Assembly: GCA_020632595.1 (NCBI GenBank)
Contig: JACKFF010000001.1
Span: 124,001 to 188,000, forward strand
Origin: Nitrospiraceae bacterium
GTDB taxonomy: Bacteria; Nitrospirota; Nitrospiria; Nitrospirales; UBA8639
Direction: 5' to 3'
Length of the DNA: 64,000 bases
In this document: positions 10,004 to 19,270 of the stretch, piece after piece
Position numbering within the stretch: position 1 is the first letter of the stretch
Layout: every line of letters begins with the position of its first letter
Translations under genes and position numbers: made by a program
The notes under the pieces: model-generated
The model's input: only the letters and a program-made list of their open reading frames with translations
Database searches by the model: none
What the model was told of the DNA's origin: nothing

Positions 10004-10303
10004 TTATGTTGTTCCATGCCGTGGGTTACGATGTGTACGGGCACTCGGAGGGGGTGGTTCTTTCTCCAACTTCTGAGCGGAACCCCCACTCAGATGTACG
10101 TTGACCTTTTGTCCCGCCGCATTGACACAATGAAATTGATCAAAGGTCACGTGAAGCGAGTACCTCCCCGAATGATCACGCCCCACAGACAGCAGATGCC
10201 ATCCTTCAATGACCGTTCCATCCGGTCCGAGAAGTTCCCATTCAGAGGGATCTGAAGCCTCAAAAACCCTGACTGTGACATAGCCATTAGATTCTGAATT
10301 CAT
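10004..10303 (-). CDS. Small cytoplasmic hypothetical protein
   Basis: 99 residues from ATG with AAGGTGG six bases before it. It has no signal peptide. The first ~70 residues are rich in beta-type segments (GYVTVRVFEAS, WELLGPDGTVIEGWHLL, SGRYSLHVTF) and look like one small beta domain. The C-terminus is a low-complexity basic/proline tail. No family recognised. The CBS gene lies about 165 bases upstream on the same strand. Confidence 0.6.
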   Translation of the reverse strand: MNSESNGYVTVRVFEASDPSEWELLGPDGTVIEGWHLLSVGRDHSGRYSLHVTFDQFHCVNAAGQKVNVHLSGGSAQKLEKEPPPPSARTHRNPRHGTT

Positions 10304-10468
10304 GCACCACCTTACATCGCCTCACGAAGAACAGAATGTCTCACTTTCCACTTTCAATATGATCCAACCCCCTCTCCCGCATCTCTAAGATTTCCCCCTC
10401 AATAAAGATGGCCGTCTTGTAGATTCCGTGGATTATCCCATTCCAGGAGTAAACGCCGATTTATTGAG

Positions 10469-10903
10469 CTATTCATTTCCAGATTCTACTCCCAATCCTA
10501 ATCCAATCCAGGCCCTCAGAAGATCATGTCTTGTCACCGTATACATCACCTCCCCATTTCGCTCTATGGGTAAACTCAACAATCGATGTTCTTCCATGAG
10601 ATGCACCGCATCCTTGATCGATGTCGTATCAACAACTGAAATCTGGTCTTTTTTCATCACGTCTTCGACGGTCACCTTGTTCAGATCTTTTCCTGCTTCC
10701 AAAGCACGGAGGACATCAAATTCACTGATAAAGCCGATAAAATGGTTTTTTTCGTCGACGACCGGCCCCCCCGGCGTATGATGAGAAAGTAACTCGATCG
10801 CGGCGGCCAGAGCATTCAATTTCCTACCGAATTTCAATTCATTGGTTGGCACAATCTGTCCGACAGTTTTAAATCCTGAGGCTGGGACACCTTGAATAGC
10901 CAT
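10469..10903 (-). CDS. CBS-domain pair protein
   Basis: 144 residues. I place the start at ATG 10903 (MAIQGVP) because GGGGAGG sits four bases ahead. An ATG 15 bases upstream would put that site inside the gene. Two CBS motifs are visible. The first includes AAAIELLSHHTPGGPVVDE with GFISEFDVLRAL. The second begins with VEDVMKKDQISVV and ends YTVTRHDLLRA. Paired CBS domains usually bind adenine nucleotides and act as energy or redox sensors. There is no fused effector, so it is probably a stand-alone regulator. The upstream region contains CCCCTAG near 10975, but not the full three-site element. Confidence 0.88.
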   Translation of the reverse strand: MAIQGVPASGFKTVGQIVPTNELKFGRKLNALAAAIELLSHHTPGGPVVDEKNHFIGFISEFDVLRALEAGKDLNKVTVEDVMKKDQISVVDTTSIKDAVHLMEEHRLLSLPIERNGEVMYTVTRHDLLRAWIGLGLGVESGNE

Positions 10904-11034
10904 ATGACCTCCCCACATTAAAATGTAAAAATCTCAATATCCATAGATAGATAGCCAGCCAGCATTACACATTGTTCATAAAATTCCATCATACAAAAAG
11001 TTACCCCCTAGCCAAGTTACCGGATATAACGGGC

Positions 11035-11364
11035 TTAGTTGGAAACCGGGTCATAGATCATGAGGATGGTCACTCCGTCTTTTGTGGAAATAGGAGACAC
11101 ATTACAGTGTTCCGGCATCATCCGATAACTGCCCTGTTCACATAACTGGCCGTCCGTCTCGTATTGCCCCTCAAGAACAAAATGCTGAACGATGCCTCGG
11201 TGGCTATGAGGCGTGATCCGGCCGCCGGCAGGAATCCGAACCAGCATGGTCTTGGCGCCAAGGGATGGGTCTTCCCGAACAATCTTGACGTCTGCGGGCC
11301 CAGGAAATTCTTGAAGTTTCTCCCACTTCATTGTAGCGGTGTGGTGGAATTTTTCTTTGCTCAT
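11035..11364 (-). CDS. Cupin-domain protein (ChrR-like fold)
   Basis: 109 residues, with AGGAGGAGAGACC ahead of the ATG. The core has the cupin metal-binding pattern PHSHRGIVQHFVLEGQYE and a second motif toward the end (GSYRMMPEHCNVSP). The arrangement resembles ChrR-type cupins, which bind Zn or other divalent metals. The partner sigma factor usually found with ChrR is not adjacent, so an anti-sigma role is not supported. It is cytoplasmic; the substrate is unknown. Confidence 0.8.
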   Translation of the reverse strand: MSKEKFHHTATMKWEKLQEFPGPADVKIVREDPSLGAKTMLVRIPAGGRITPHSHRGIVQHFVLEGQYETDGQLCEQGSYRMMPEHCNVSPISTKDGVTILMIYDPVSN

Positions 11365-11552
11365 TGGTCTCTCCTCCTTTGATTCCTACAGAAGTATTGA
11401 AATTGGATGATTATCGCTTCTTTCCAAGAAAAATCTCACACAACGCGTTCGATTCAGATGGCCTGATTCAAGTGTTTGAAACGTCCCTTCGTTCCTCGCG
11501 GATGTCCTGGTCCCTCCCACACAAAGGGAACCCATTCTCTCAGGGATCATCT

Positions 11553-12041
11553 CTAAGGCTTGGAGGAGGATAATGGCGGTGACCAGGCAATCTGGCCGTC
11601 CTGATTAAAAAGGGTCAGGACAGGACTTCCATCCAGCAACACACGGAGCCGTGCGCGTGGAACGTCATTTTTGTCTCTGAGCGTGAGGGAAGGCAATCCA
11701 TCCGGCTGCAGATCCAGAGCCGCTCTCTGCTTACAGCCTTTATCGTTGAGAATTAACGCGGGCTGTGCCTCATTAAAGACACCGAGGAACACACGGTTAT
11801 GACAGGTTTCATCAGCAAGAGTTAATGCCGGGAGATTACCATTCCACAGAAGCAGCGTGGCCCGTGGTTGGCCATCCTTCGTCACGAGGCGGAATTCCTC
11901 CGCCGCCACCACTTTCTTTGGCTGCTCAGATTCCCCTGCCGATACTGCGGCATTCATGAAAACAAGGTTGGACAGAGCCCCACCCATCACCCCGGCAAAA
12001 AGAGTTGTCATGACCAATATGCCAAACTGTCGTGTATTCAT
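11553..12041 (-). CDS. Exported hypothetical protein with internal beta repeats
   Basis: About 162 residues from ATG 12041, chosen for GAGGT seven bases upstream. The N-terminus is a signal or anchor (FGILVMTTLFAGVMGGALS). The rest contains four or five imperfect repeats of ~25 residues of the form LxLxDxxGxxRAxLxLxxDGxPxLxLxD: for example PALTLADETCHNR, PALILNDKGCKQRAAL, PSLTLRDKNDVPRARL and PVLTLFNQDG. This looks like a small repeat-built beta structure in the periplasm. No named family. The DUF1264 gene is about 150 bases upstream on the same strand. Confidence 0.7.
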   Translation of the reverse strand: MNTRQFGILVMTTLFAGVMGGALSNLVFMNAAVSAGESEQPKKVVAAEEFRLVTKDGQPRATLLLWNGNLPALTLADETCHNRVFLGVFNEAQPALILNDKGCKQRAALDLQPDGLPSLTLRDKNDVPRARLRVLLDGSPVLTLFNQDGQIAWSPPLSSSKP

Positions 12042-12188
12042 TTCCCATACCTCATAAAGCATAAATTGTTTGACCCATCATTCCCCTCACAACCTGGCTT
12101 GAGATAGGCAAGCTTCCATTTTTAGTTTTGATATCGACATCCGGAAAGAACGGGGGATTTTTGAGATCCCCCGTCCAGTCATGAGTAA

Positions 12189-12707
12189 TTAATTCGGTTG
12201 AGGAAACTGCACACCAATCGATTGTGGGAAAGTCACGGTTCCGTCCGGAAACGCCTGTCCTTTTTGCCACAGATGATAGATCACCCCATCGGTTTTACCT
12301 GCAGCTTCGGCAATTTCTTTTTTCTTGTTCTCATCATCGACGTCGAGGATAAACAAGCGCCCAGTGTCAATCTCCTCCTGGTGATCATGGAAGTACCGGT
12401 GCCATTGGATGAGCGGAAGCGTTCTGGAAGCCTTCTTGGCCACGAAATATTCCACGGCGACGAGCGGAGCATTGGCATCAGTCGTTTCAAACAACAGACA
12501 CTGAAAAACGGTGTCTGAAATACCCTTACAAAAATGGTGAAATGGACCACCAATCTCTCCATTGTGCATGAGATGCGGCGCTTGGACATGAAGATCATAG
12601 CCATCTGCCGGTCCGGAACCAGCGCTCATCGCCGGCACAGACATTCCTCCCACCATCACAACAGTCAACACACTCCTCAGTCCAAGAATTCGATAAAAAT
12701 GAGTCAT
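12189..12707 (-). CDS. DUF1264-family exported protein
   Basis: 172 residues with a GGGAGG site five bases before the ATG. A signal peptide (to about residue 29, VPAMSAGS) precedes a DUF1264-like domain: a His/Cys segment HHFCKGISDTVFQCLLFE, then LVAVEYFVAKK, then WHRYFHDHQEEIDTGRLF. DUF1264 proteins are related to plant oil-body-associated proteins; the bacterial function is unknown. The His-rich WHRYFHDH segment could bind metal, but this is not demonstrated. Confidence 0.8.
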   Translation of the reverse strand: MTHFYRILGLRSVLTVVMVGGMSVPAMSAGSGPADGYDLHVQAPHLMHNGEIGGPFHHFCKGISDTVFQCLLFETTDANAPLVAVEYFVAKKASRTLPLIQWHRYFHDHQEEIDTGRLFILDVDDENKKKEIAEAAGKTDGVIYHLWQKGQAFPDGTVTFPQSIGVQFPQPN

Positions 12708-12972
12708 GGCAACCTCCCTGCTAAATGTGAACCATTACGCCCCAAATTGAGATATTGGGATCTTTTGTTCGTCATTTCCGATATCTGTGACGGGAAATTC
12801 TTTTCCGGATCCAGCGGCAGAGATCTCCGCTTACTACCGGCGGGGATGACGGAGAAAAGCTTTTTCATTTTCCCCTTGTTCAATCGGGAATCCATCCTCA
12901 CATACCTTGTTCCCTCTTATTCTCAGCCGGAAGCCAGTCACAAAGTCCCTTGTGTTGACCACGTCAGTTTTC

Positions 12973-13254
12973 TCATCCTGTAGCTAATATCTGACGTTCA
13001 GCTTCGAACCAGTCGGCTTGATCTTCCCCGTGACACCCCCCCCGCTCCTCATAGAGCTGATGCGCTCGCTGGGCAATCCGAGCTTCGAGATCGCGGGCAG
13101 AGGAATCAGCGCAGATAACAGTGTCGATGTCTGAGTTGGCCGACCTTAAGGGTTTAGCGACTCTCTTTTTAGAGACAACAGCTTTTCTTGAGCCCGATGT
13201 GGAAATGGGATTCCTTGCGTCTTTACGGCTCTCTGTTTGTTGATTTGTTCGCAT
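12973..13254 (-). CDS. DUF2934 protein (cassette A partner)
   Basis: About 93 residues. A basic, low-complexity N-terminus is followed by the DUF2934 motif ARIAQRAHQLYEERG and DQADWFEAERQIL at the C-terminus. Its ATG at 13254 overlaps the TGA of the nucleotidyltransferase gene (TGATG), so translation is almost certainly coupled to it. The same gene order recurs at 34034-35334 and, with a broken DUF2934 frame, at 31449-32730. Function unknown. Confidence 0.85.
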   Translation of the reverse strand: MRTNQQTESRKDARNPISTSGSRKAVVSKKRVAKPLRSANSDIDTVICADSSARDLEARIAQRAHQLYEERGGCHGEDQADWFEAERQILATG

Positions 13255-14240
13255 CACAAGACCTCCGTCAACTGATTCTCATTGCGCGTATGCCGCGTTT
13301 CCGCCAGACATTCCAATCCAAAAGCCGGGGTTTTTCCTATCGCGCGAATAGTGTCAGCGATACGATCAGGCCGACCCCAGTCGCTCCACAGGACATTTTT
13401 GAGTTCAAGCACTCCAACCGATTCAGGGGCACAACCCAAAAGATCCGATGAAAAATTCCGCTTCGGCATTTCATGATAGATTTCACGAAGAGTTTGACTT
13501 TCCTGAGGTGTGCCTATAACTTTTTCCAATTGTTCAAACCGTTCCATGACCTCGGGCAAACATTTCCACCCCAATCTCCATAAGGTCTCCATTTTGGCGG
13601 TCATGATAAAGGTATTCCAAAGCGCCCCATGAGCCTGAGCGGCCAGCCCCTGAATCGCGTTTGGTTTCTCGAGAAAGGCATCCACCCGTCTCACGCAAAG
13701 TCCGCCACTTGATCCCAGGGGTCCTCCTGGTTCGATCCATCCATACTCGAGCTCAAGAGACGTAGGCCTGACACCGAGGAGCATGATGCGATCCTGGAAG
13801 ATGGCGGTCGCCTGCATAGCCTTTTCAACCGTGTCCATCAATCGATTTTCGGGGAATATAAAATGGTCTGCTGGATACAGCACCACCGTCGCATGGGGAT
13901 TCCGAACCCGGATGTAGGTTAAGGGAAGAAAAATTCCGGCAGCTGTATCGCAGTTCCGAGGTTGTCCAATCACCTGGCCACAGGATCGATTCGCCGACTG
14001 AGCTACCACTTCTCGAAAGTGGTTCTGAGCAATAACGGTTATTTTGTGTTCAGGACGGGTCAAGAGGTCCGCACGATCCCACGTATGTTGCAACATGGAA
14101 CGATGGCCCACAAATGAACAATACTGTTTGGGCTTGTGATACCCCAGCCACTGCTCAATAAACGGACGGGTTCGTTCCCCTTCTCCTCCCGCCAGGATCA
14201 CTGACCAGCGTTCTCCCTTTGCCGTGTTTTGGTCTTTCAT
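13254..14240 (-). CDS. Sugar-phosphate nucleotidyltransferase, mannose-1-phosphate guanylyltransferase-like (cassette A)
   Basis: About 328 residues from ATG 14240 (MKDQNTAKGE), preceded by GAAGGGA; the frame is open 24 codons further but without a start signal. The NTP-transferase signature is present as VILAGGEGERTRPF, a variant of the usual GGxGTRLWP, followed by HKPKQYC with the conserved Lys. YPADHFIFPE supplies the Mg-binding Asp, and FLEKPN matches the second substrate motif. The isomerase domain of bifunctional ManC is absent. It should activate a sugar phosphate with GTP or another NTP; the exact sugar cannot be told. No glycosyltransferases lie nearby. The DUF2934 gene overlaps its 3' end. 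Confidence 0.88.
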   Translation of the reverse strand: MKDQNTAKGERWSVILAGGEGERTRPFIEQWLGYHKPKQYCSFVGHRSMLQHTWDRADLLTRPEHKITVIAQNHFREVVAQSANRSCGQVIGQPRNCDTAAGIFLPLTYIRVRNPHATVVLYPADHFIFPENRLMDTVEKAMQATAIFQDRIMLLGVRPTSLELEYGWIEPGGPLGSSGGLCVRRVDAFLEKPNAIQGLAAQAHGALWNTFIMTAKMETLWRLGWKCLPEVMERFEQLEKVIGTPQESQTLREIYHEMPKRNFSSDLLGCAPESVGVLELKNVLWSDWGRPDRIADTIRAIGKTPAFGLECLAETRHTRNENQLTEVL

Positions 14241-15524
14241 GAAGTCCCTTCTTTCAGCAGCCCCCAAAACCCTTCTCAAAATTTTTGGTTCTCCCAATGC
14301 ACGCAGGATCAAGATCTTTCAGTTCTTCTAATAGTTTCGCTCACTTGGTTGGTGTCTCCTCCCATTCGTTTCAAGTTCGGTACCATTATGAAAATTTCTT
14401 TTATAATGGGCTTCTGACGTCAGGCATCATTTTCTGATCCCCAAACCAATGGCCCATTTAGCTACAAACAATTTTGCAGGGACGTGGCAAATATCTACAG
14501 TGCTTTTCGTGGAATATGGAATTTATAGAAAACGTGAAAAGGAAGCCCTAAGAGTCGAACTCTGCAAAATTCTTATTCCACGGGACTCTCATGAATTGTT
14601 GTATCTGGTGTCAGTTTTTGGCTGTCGGCATGGATGGATTGAGGAATTTCTCCGTTGAAAGTGGTACAAACTTTCAAGCGGGGTATGCGATTCCGAAACG
14701 CCGTCACGTGGTGGGGAGAGATTTCCGAATCAAAAGCCGGTTTTCTCTGTCAAATTTTCTTTCCGACCACCACGTCATCGCCGAAATGATCTGTTGACGA
14801 TACCGGTTCAAGGCGGCTCGTCAGGCGGGACTTAAGAAAGTGAATCCATCCGCAGGCATGATTCCGGGAATCATGATGTGCGATGGCACAAGGAAAAAAA
14901 AAACGCTCAGTTAGTTGGCATTGACGTCTCTATAAAGAAAGGGGGTAGTCCCCGATTCAAGGAAATTGCCCCGTTCAAATGCGAATTCATTTGTTATCGG
15001 GGGACAAAAGCGTGGCCAGGGTATGTGAGCCAGGACCTACGAATGATGAAATGGGACCGATGCCGGTTTATGGGGACAAAGGATATTGGAGTGTTGAATA
15101 ATAAAGATTTTCAAGGGCAAATTCGCCAGGATTAAATTACTCCTCAAAGGCTCCGGGTCGGTTCAAAAAAGTCCGTCCAGCAAGGCCGCAGCCGTTTTTA
15201 CGCGCGGAGCGTACGCTGAGTACGTGAGCACGGGAAAATGGCGAGAACGCCGCTGGCGGCTTTTTTCAACAGACCCGATATCCAAATTGCCTGGGACCAC
15301 GGTCCTGGAACCGTTCAGCCGGAAGTGGTGGTGGCCGGCGGTGCAGAAATTATGGAATTATGATGGTGAAGCGGGGTACAGTAGGCCAGACTGAGAAGAG
15401 GGTCTTCCGACAAATACGGTCGGAGCCGGAGAAAAAGGCCGGGACTCGATCTGTTCACGGAACCGGGACCTTTCAGTATGGATGCTGTTAAAGTGGGAAT
15501 ATTTTTGGAGAGGCAACCTAATCA
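14241..15524. other. Long gene-poor stretch
   Basis: Nearly 1.3 kb with no gene I can support. A frame at 14878-15135 (85 residues, plus strand) is basic and lacks a ribosome-binding site and recognisable motifs. The only clear structure is the inverted-repeat element at 15154-15277. The last ~40 bases hold the purE leader. Confidence 0.5.
15154..15277. repeat. 124-bp element with terminal inverted repeats (MITE/REP-like)
   Basis: The left end CGGGTCGGTTCAAAAAAGTC and the complement of the right end, CGGGTCTGTTGAAAAAAGCC, match over about 26 bases allowing one gap. The inner arms CCGTCCAGC and GCTGGCGG continue the pairing, and the centre contains CGTACGCTGAGTACG. It carries no gene. The structure suggests a non-autonomous mobile element or a dispersed extragenic palindrome. 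From memory, similar elements occur between genes in Nitrospira genomes, but no second copy is in this window. Confidence 0.7.
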
Positions 15525-16025
15525 ATGAATACTGAATCTGATCATTCGAATCCTCTCGTGGCGATTATCATGGGGAGCAGCAGTGATTGGGAGACCATGC
15601 GGCACGCAAGTTTGATCCTCACAGAATTAGCCGTTCCCCATGAATGCCGGATTGTGTCAGCTCACCGCACACCGGATTTTCTCTTTGAGTATGTCGGCTC
15701 GGCCCAAAGCCGTGGCATCCATGTGCTCATTGCCGGAGCAGGAGGCGCCGCACACTTGCCGGGAATGGCCGCAGCAAAAACGATTCTTCCGGTTCTCGGA
15801 GTGCCGGTCCGGTCTCGAGCCCTGCAAGGCTTTGATTCGCTCTTATCAATTGTCCAAATGCCAAAGGGCATTCCAGTTGCGACCCATGCAATCGGCGAGG
15901 ATGGAGCGGTCAATGCCGCCTTGCAGGCATCAGCCATTCTTGCCGTATCTGATCACGGCATCGGCCAGCGACTCAAGGCCTATTATGACCAACGACACAC
16001 CCCGGCACTGGAGAAACTCATATGA
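15525..16025 (+). CDS. purE: N5-carboxyaminoimidazole ribonucleotide mutase
   Basis: 166 residues. PurE catalyses the rearrangement of N5-CAIR to CAIR in purine biosynthesis. Class I motifs are clear: IIMGSSSDWETM near the N-terminus, the catalytic-loop IVSAHRTPD with the active His, and GAGGAAHLPGMAAA. Its stop overlaps the purK start by four bases (ATGA), giving the usual purE-purK operon. The upstream 50 bases hold an AGAGG-type site. Nothing unusual. Confidence 0.97.
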   Translation: MNTESDHSNPLVAIIMGSSSDWETMRHASLILTELAVPHECRIVSAHRTPDFLFEYVGSAQSRGIHVLIAGAGGAAHLPGMAAAKTILPVLGVPVRSRALQGFDSLLSIVQMPKGIPVATHAIGEDGAVNAALQASAILAVSDHGIGQRLKAYYDQRHTPALEKLI

Positions 16026-17272
16026 ATATCATTCTTCCTGGTGGGACGATCGGGATATTGGGCGGAGGCCAACTAGGTCGCATGCTGGCCATGGAAGGCC
16101 GCCGGATGGGGTATCGCATTGGCGTGTTAGATCCCGTTGAGAATTGCCCGGCCGCCCAGGTTGCGGATTTTTGTGTGCAATCAGAGCTGACGAACACGCA
16201 ACGCGTGATGGACTTTGTCTCTCAGGTTGATGTGGTGACCATTGAGACCGAACTGGTGCCCTGGATGCTTCTTGCCGACATTGAAACGGGCCAAGCGACC
16301 CGTCCATCCTCTTCCGTGCTCGCTCTCATCCAGGATCGACTGGTTCAACGGGAATTTCTTCAAGATTACCGCTTTCCACAAACTCTCTTTGCCTCGGTCA
16401 AAGATCACGCCACCTTGACCGCTGCGGCTCAACACGTGACATTCCCTGCTATTTTAAAGAAGCGCCGTTCAGGATATGACGGTAAAGGCCAAATCCGGGT
16501 TACCGGCGTGGACCATCTGAATGAGGCCTGGCGAGAATTAAAGGAAGTCCCGTGTGTTTTAGAAGCCGTCGCGCCCTTCAAGATGGAACTATCGGTCGTG
16601 TTGGCCCGCAGTCTTCAGGGAGATATTCAACTCTACCCCCTGGCTGAGAATGCCCATCGGCAGAACATCCTCCATACCACACGCGTTCCGGCCCGGGTGG
16701 CGGACACGATCCGTTTACGGGCGAAGGAGCTTGCCCTTTCCCTCTCAGAGGCGCTTGATTACTGCGGAGTCATGGCGGTGGAGCTGTTTCTTCTCGAGGA
16801 CGACACCTTGTTGATCAATGAGATCGCTCCCCGGCCTCATAACAGTGGACATTTTACCTTTGGGGCCTGCGTGACGTCCCAATTCGAACAACATCTCCGC
16901 GCCATTTGCGGATTACCATTGGGGGATACCTCCCTCATGCATCCCGTCGTGATGGTGAATCTCCTCGGAGATCTATGGCGAAACGGACCGCCCAGGTGGG
17001 ATCGACTTCTGGCTCATCCGCAGGTCCGGCTTCACCTTTATGGAAAAACACACGCCGCGCCGGGACGCAAAATGGGGCATTTTCTTCTGATAGGGGACAA
17101 TCCAGATCAATCCTATCAACAAGCCGAAGGTCTCCTGCAGGGCAGGATGAATGCAGAGTCTCAAGAGAAAGATATTCCGGTCAAGAATCCAGCCACAGAG
17201 CCTTTTCAAAAGCTAGCCAGACCATTGGAGACTCCGGCACGACTGCCGCCGTGTTCCACTCAGGGTTTCTAA
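16022..17272 (+). CDS. purK: 5-(carboxyamino)imidazole ribonucleotide synthase
   Basis: 416 residues, slightly longer than typical because of a ~25-residue C-terminal tail. PurK uses ATP and bicarbonate to carboxylate AIR. The N-terminal GTIGILGGGQLGRMLA is characteristic. The ATP-grasp core shows PAILKKRRSGYDGKGQ, and the late LINEIAPRPHNSGH binds metal and nucleotide. Overlap with purE indicates translational coupling. The PurE/PurK pair means the organism uses the two-step N5-CAIR route. Confidence 0.97.
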   Translation: MNIILPGGTIGILGGGQLGRMLAMEGRRMGYRIGVLDPVENCPAAQVADFCVQSELTNTQRVMDFVSQVDVVTIETELVPWMLLADIETGQATRPSSSVLALIQDRLVQREFLQDYRFPQTLFASVKDHATLTAAAQHVTFPAILKKRRSGYDGKGQIRVTGVDHLNEAWRELKEVPCVLEAVAPFKMELSVVLARSLQGDIQLYPLAENAHRQNILHTTRVPARVADTIRLRAKELALSLSEALDYCGVMAVELFLLEDDTLLINEIAPRPHNSGHFTFGACVTSQFEQHLRAICGLPLGDTSLMHPVVMVNLLGDLWRNGPPRWDRLLAHPQVRLHLYGKTHAAPGRKMGHFLLIGDNPDQSYQQAEGLLQGRMNAESQEKDIPVKNPATEPFQKLARPLETPARLPPCSTQGF

Positions 17273-17623
17273 TGCGGGCTTCGCCTGATACCCATCATAA
17301 GGCAGGAAAACCCTAACGCTGAATTTTCCGTGGCGAGAATTCTGGGCCTGTCCATACAATCACCAGGGCATCAACCGCACCGCGCAACCTCTTGATGCCT
17401 ATAGCCTCGATGATGCCTAAAGAGCGGAACGATATTCGTTCCAAGAAATCATCTGCACTTGCGGATCTAAGGGATCACCCTTCCGGCTAAGACCTTCGTT
17501 GCGGTTTGGGAGATTAAAGAACCCAAGTTGACAGGTATTTGCCTAACTCATCCTCCTTGGAGGACTTATGCCAGAGTCAGACCAAATTGGCAGTAGTTCG
17601 TAGAAGTGCCCTATTTTCTTTCT
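17273..17623. other. Intergenic stretch between convergent genes
   Basis: Nothing coding is supported. purK and the SpoIIAA-like gene converge here. No clean stem-loop followed by a T-run was found. Confidence 0.4.
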
Positions 17624-18394
17624 TTATGGAGTAGCCTCTGCTCCCAACCAAGCCCATGCCTCACTTTCCCGATCTTCCGGAAATGTCCGCATATCCATAT
17701 CCGCAAAGGCGGGATTGACGGTCTCAATGACCTTGCACATCCAGCTTGGCGCACCAACGATGGCGTAGCGCTCGACCTTCTGAATGGCCGCCAGCTTTAT
17801 CGAAAGAAGGCCACTTTGCATAAATATTGCCGGATCAATCCCACCGAAGTGTTTGATCCGGTTCAGCAAACGCACCTTCTGGTGCCGACCAAAAAATGTC
17901 TCGAATGTTTTGATGACCTCGGGCATTTCCTTCCCCGAAATCACTCCATCAATCTCAAAGGCCAGGACATCGTCCTTTGATACGGGGAGAAACCGGAAAG
18001 CCGAAGGTGGAAATTTGCCTGCTTTCGGCAGCTCCGAGGCCCACTTCATGGCCTCATTGCGCTCATCGGACGGGAATACCTTCATCTCCACAGTCGGCAA
18101 AAAAGCGCTCATGAACCCGATCAGGGCTTGGGGCCATTCCTTATCCGAAACAAAGGCAAAGCGGGTGAATTGAGTGATATGCCTGAGAAGCTCGAGATCG
18201 GCCTTCGTACCCTCAACACATGCATCGGCGTTCATGTCCGACAAGCCTGTGAAGTCCACTACCATGCCAAGCTGATCATGGTTGAGCAGTTTCTCATCAA
18301 GAATACCCTTATACGTTTTGATGTCGTCGCCCGTAAGTTTCCCGCTGAGATGCATGGCAATCACGTGATCCGGCGCGGGTGCTTGTTGATACAT
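17624..18394 (-). CDS. Double SpoIIAA-like (STAS-fold) protein
   Basis: 256 residues with GGAGG eight bases before the ATG. Two SpoIIAA-like domains follow one another. The first runs from HVIAMHLSGKLTGDDIKTYK to FRFAFVSDKEW-type strands and KVFPSDERNEAMKW. The second runs from VLAFEIDGVISGKEMPEV to RYAIVGAPSWM and ADMDMRTFPEDRESEAWAWL. These proteins resemble lipid-transfer or anti-sigma-antagonist folds, but no function is established. A truncated C-terminal copy of the second domain lies at 25028-25324, and a single-domain relative at 33086-33442. It is cytoplasmic, with no signal peptide. Confidence 0.85.
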   Translation of the reverse strand: MYQQAPAPDHVIAMHLSGKLTGDDIKTYKGILDEKLLNHDQLGMVVDFTGLSDMNADACVEGTKADLELLRHITQFTRFAFVSDKEWPQALIGFMSAFLPTVEMKVFPSDERNEAMKWASELPKAGKFPPSAFRFLPVSKDDVLAFEIDGVISGKEMPEVIKTFETFFGRHQKVRLLNRIKHFGGIDPAIFMQSGLLSIKLAAIQKVERYAIVGAPSWMCKVIETVNPAFADMDMRTFPEDRESEAWAWLGAEATP

Positions 18395-18480
18395 AATGAT
18401 GGCCTCCAGAAATTTGAGGTGTGTTTGAGACGATTCATCCTGGAAATTCTGTATGTAAGACCGGATAGGTTTTCTCTATA

Positions 18481-19158
18481 TTAAGGGGACCACACATAAT
18501 CCACCTGCTCAAGCGAAACAATGGGGAGAATCATTCCTTCGCCTTCAGTCTCAGTAGAAAAATCATATAAAAGGGATTCCTCCGGGATCAAAGTCCCTTG
18601 ATAAAGAATTGTCACGTCAACGGATTCCCCTTTACCCCTTCGTTCTTGTATGGCTTCTAATATCGTAGCAGGAGGAACTGCAACCATTTCAAACGGATCC
18701 TTCGCAATTTTAAATCTGACAATTCCCCAACTGGTTTTGATTTTGGCTGGACCGATGGCAATCCCGAAACCCTTATGCTGCGGCCGATAGCCGGTAAGAC
18801 TTCCATGCCAAAGAAACGCAATTCGTTTTTTCAACATTGGATGGCCTATTCTCACGGCATCACGCTTTTCCATTTCTGCCAAGAGCCGATCATACCGTTC
18901 ATCAACATTTGATCCATACAGATACTTCCAATCCGGAGGACGACTCTCCAGTTCCTTGAGAAAAGATTCAACCGTTGCAGGATCATTGAGAAACGGTGTG
19001 TTTTTCGTGATGAGCGATTCCCAGGAATCATCTTGGGTGACATGAAGCGGCCGAACGCCATCCGGCAATGCATCACCCAGTCCGGAAGAGAGGCCAGGAA
19101 TCATCACGAGCCACAGAACACAGAAAAATACGAGACCATCCCTACTTTCATGAAACAT
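18481..19158 (-). CDS. Exported hypothetical protein
   Basis: 225 residues. A signal peptide (GLVFFCVLWLVMIPGLSSGL) precedes a body with DSWESLITKNTPFLNDPAT and a C-terminal domain of short strands. The C-terminal segment YRPQHKGFGIAIGPAKIKTS followed by WGIVRFKIA suggests a beta-rich globular domain. No family recognised. It lies 86 bases upstream of the double SpoIIAA-like gene on the same strand and may share its transcript. Confidence 0.65.
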   Translation of the reverse strand: MFHESRDGLVFFCVLWLVMIPGLSSGLGDALPDGVRPLHVTQDDSWESLITKNTPFLNDPATVESFLKELESRPPDWKYLYGSNVDERYDRLLAEMEKRDAVRIGHPMLKKRIAFLWHGSLTGYRPQHKGFGIAIGPAKIKTSWGIVRFKIAKDPFEMVAVPPATILEAIQERRGKGESVDVTILYQGTLIPEESLLYDFSTETEGEGMILPIVSLEQVDYVWSP

Positions 19159-19270
19159 GATATACCCCGTTTTTCAGATCTTCGTTGTATATGCCACCAT
19201 TCATTTATCCATTACAGGACACCGGCATGTTTTTGCATGACTCACCCTCCGGGTTTCTCCGGCGATCCCC

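Noticed and set aside
10960..11034. CCCCTAGCC near the CBS gene as a further three-half-site element
   Set aside because: The inverted partner and the site 17 bp away are missing.
12768..12851. CGTCATTTCC / GGGGATGACG ends resembling a dispersed palindrome
   Set aside because: The pairing is short and imperfect and there is no second copy in the window; not strong enough to list as a repeat.
14878..15135. 85-codon frame in the gene-poor region
   Set aside because: No start signal and no recognisable family; the A-run at its start makes chance openness likely.
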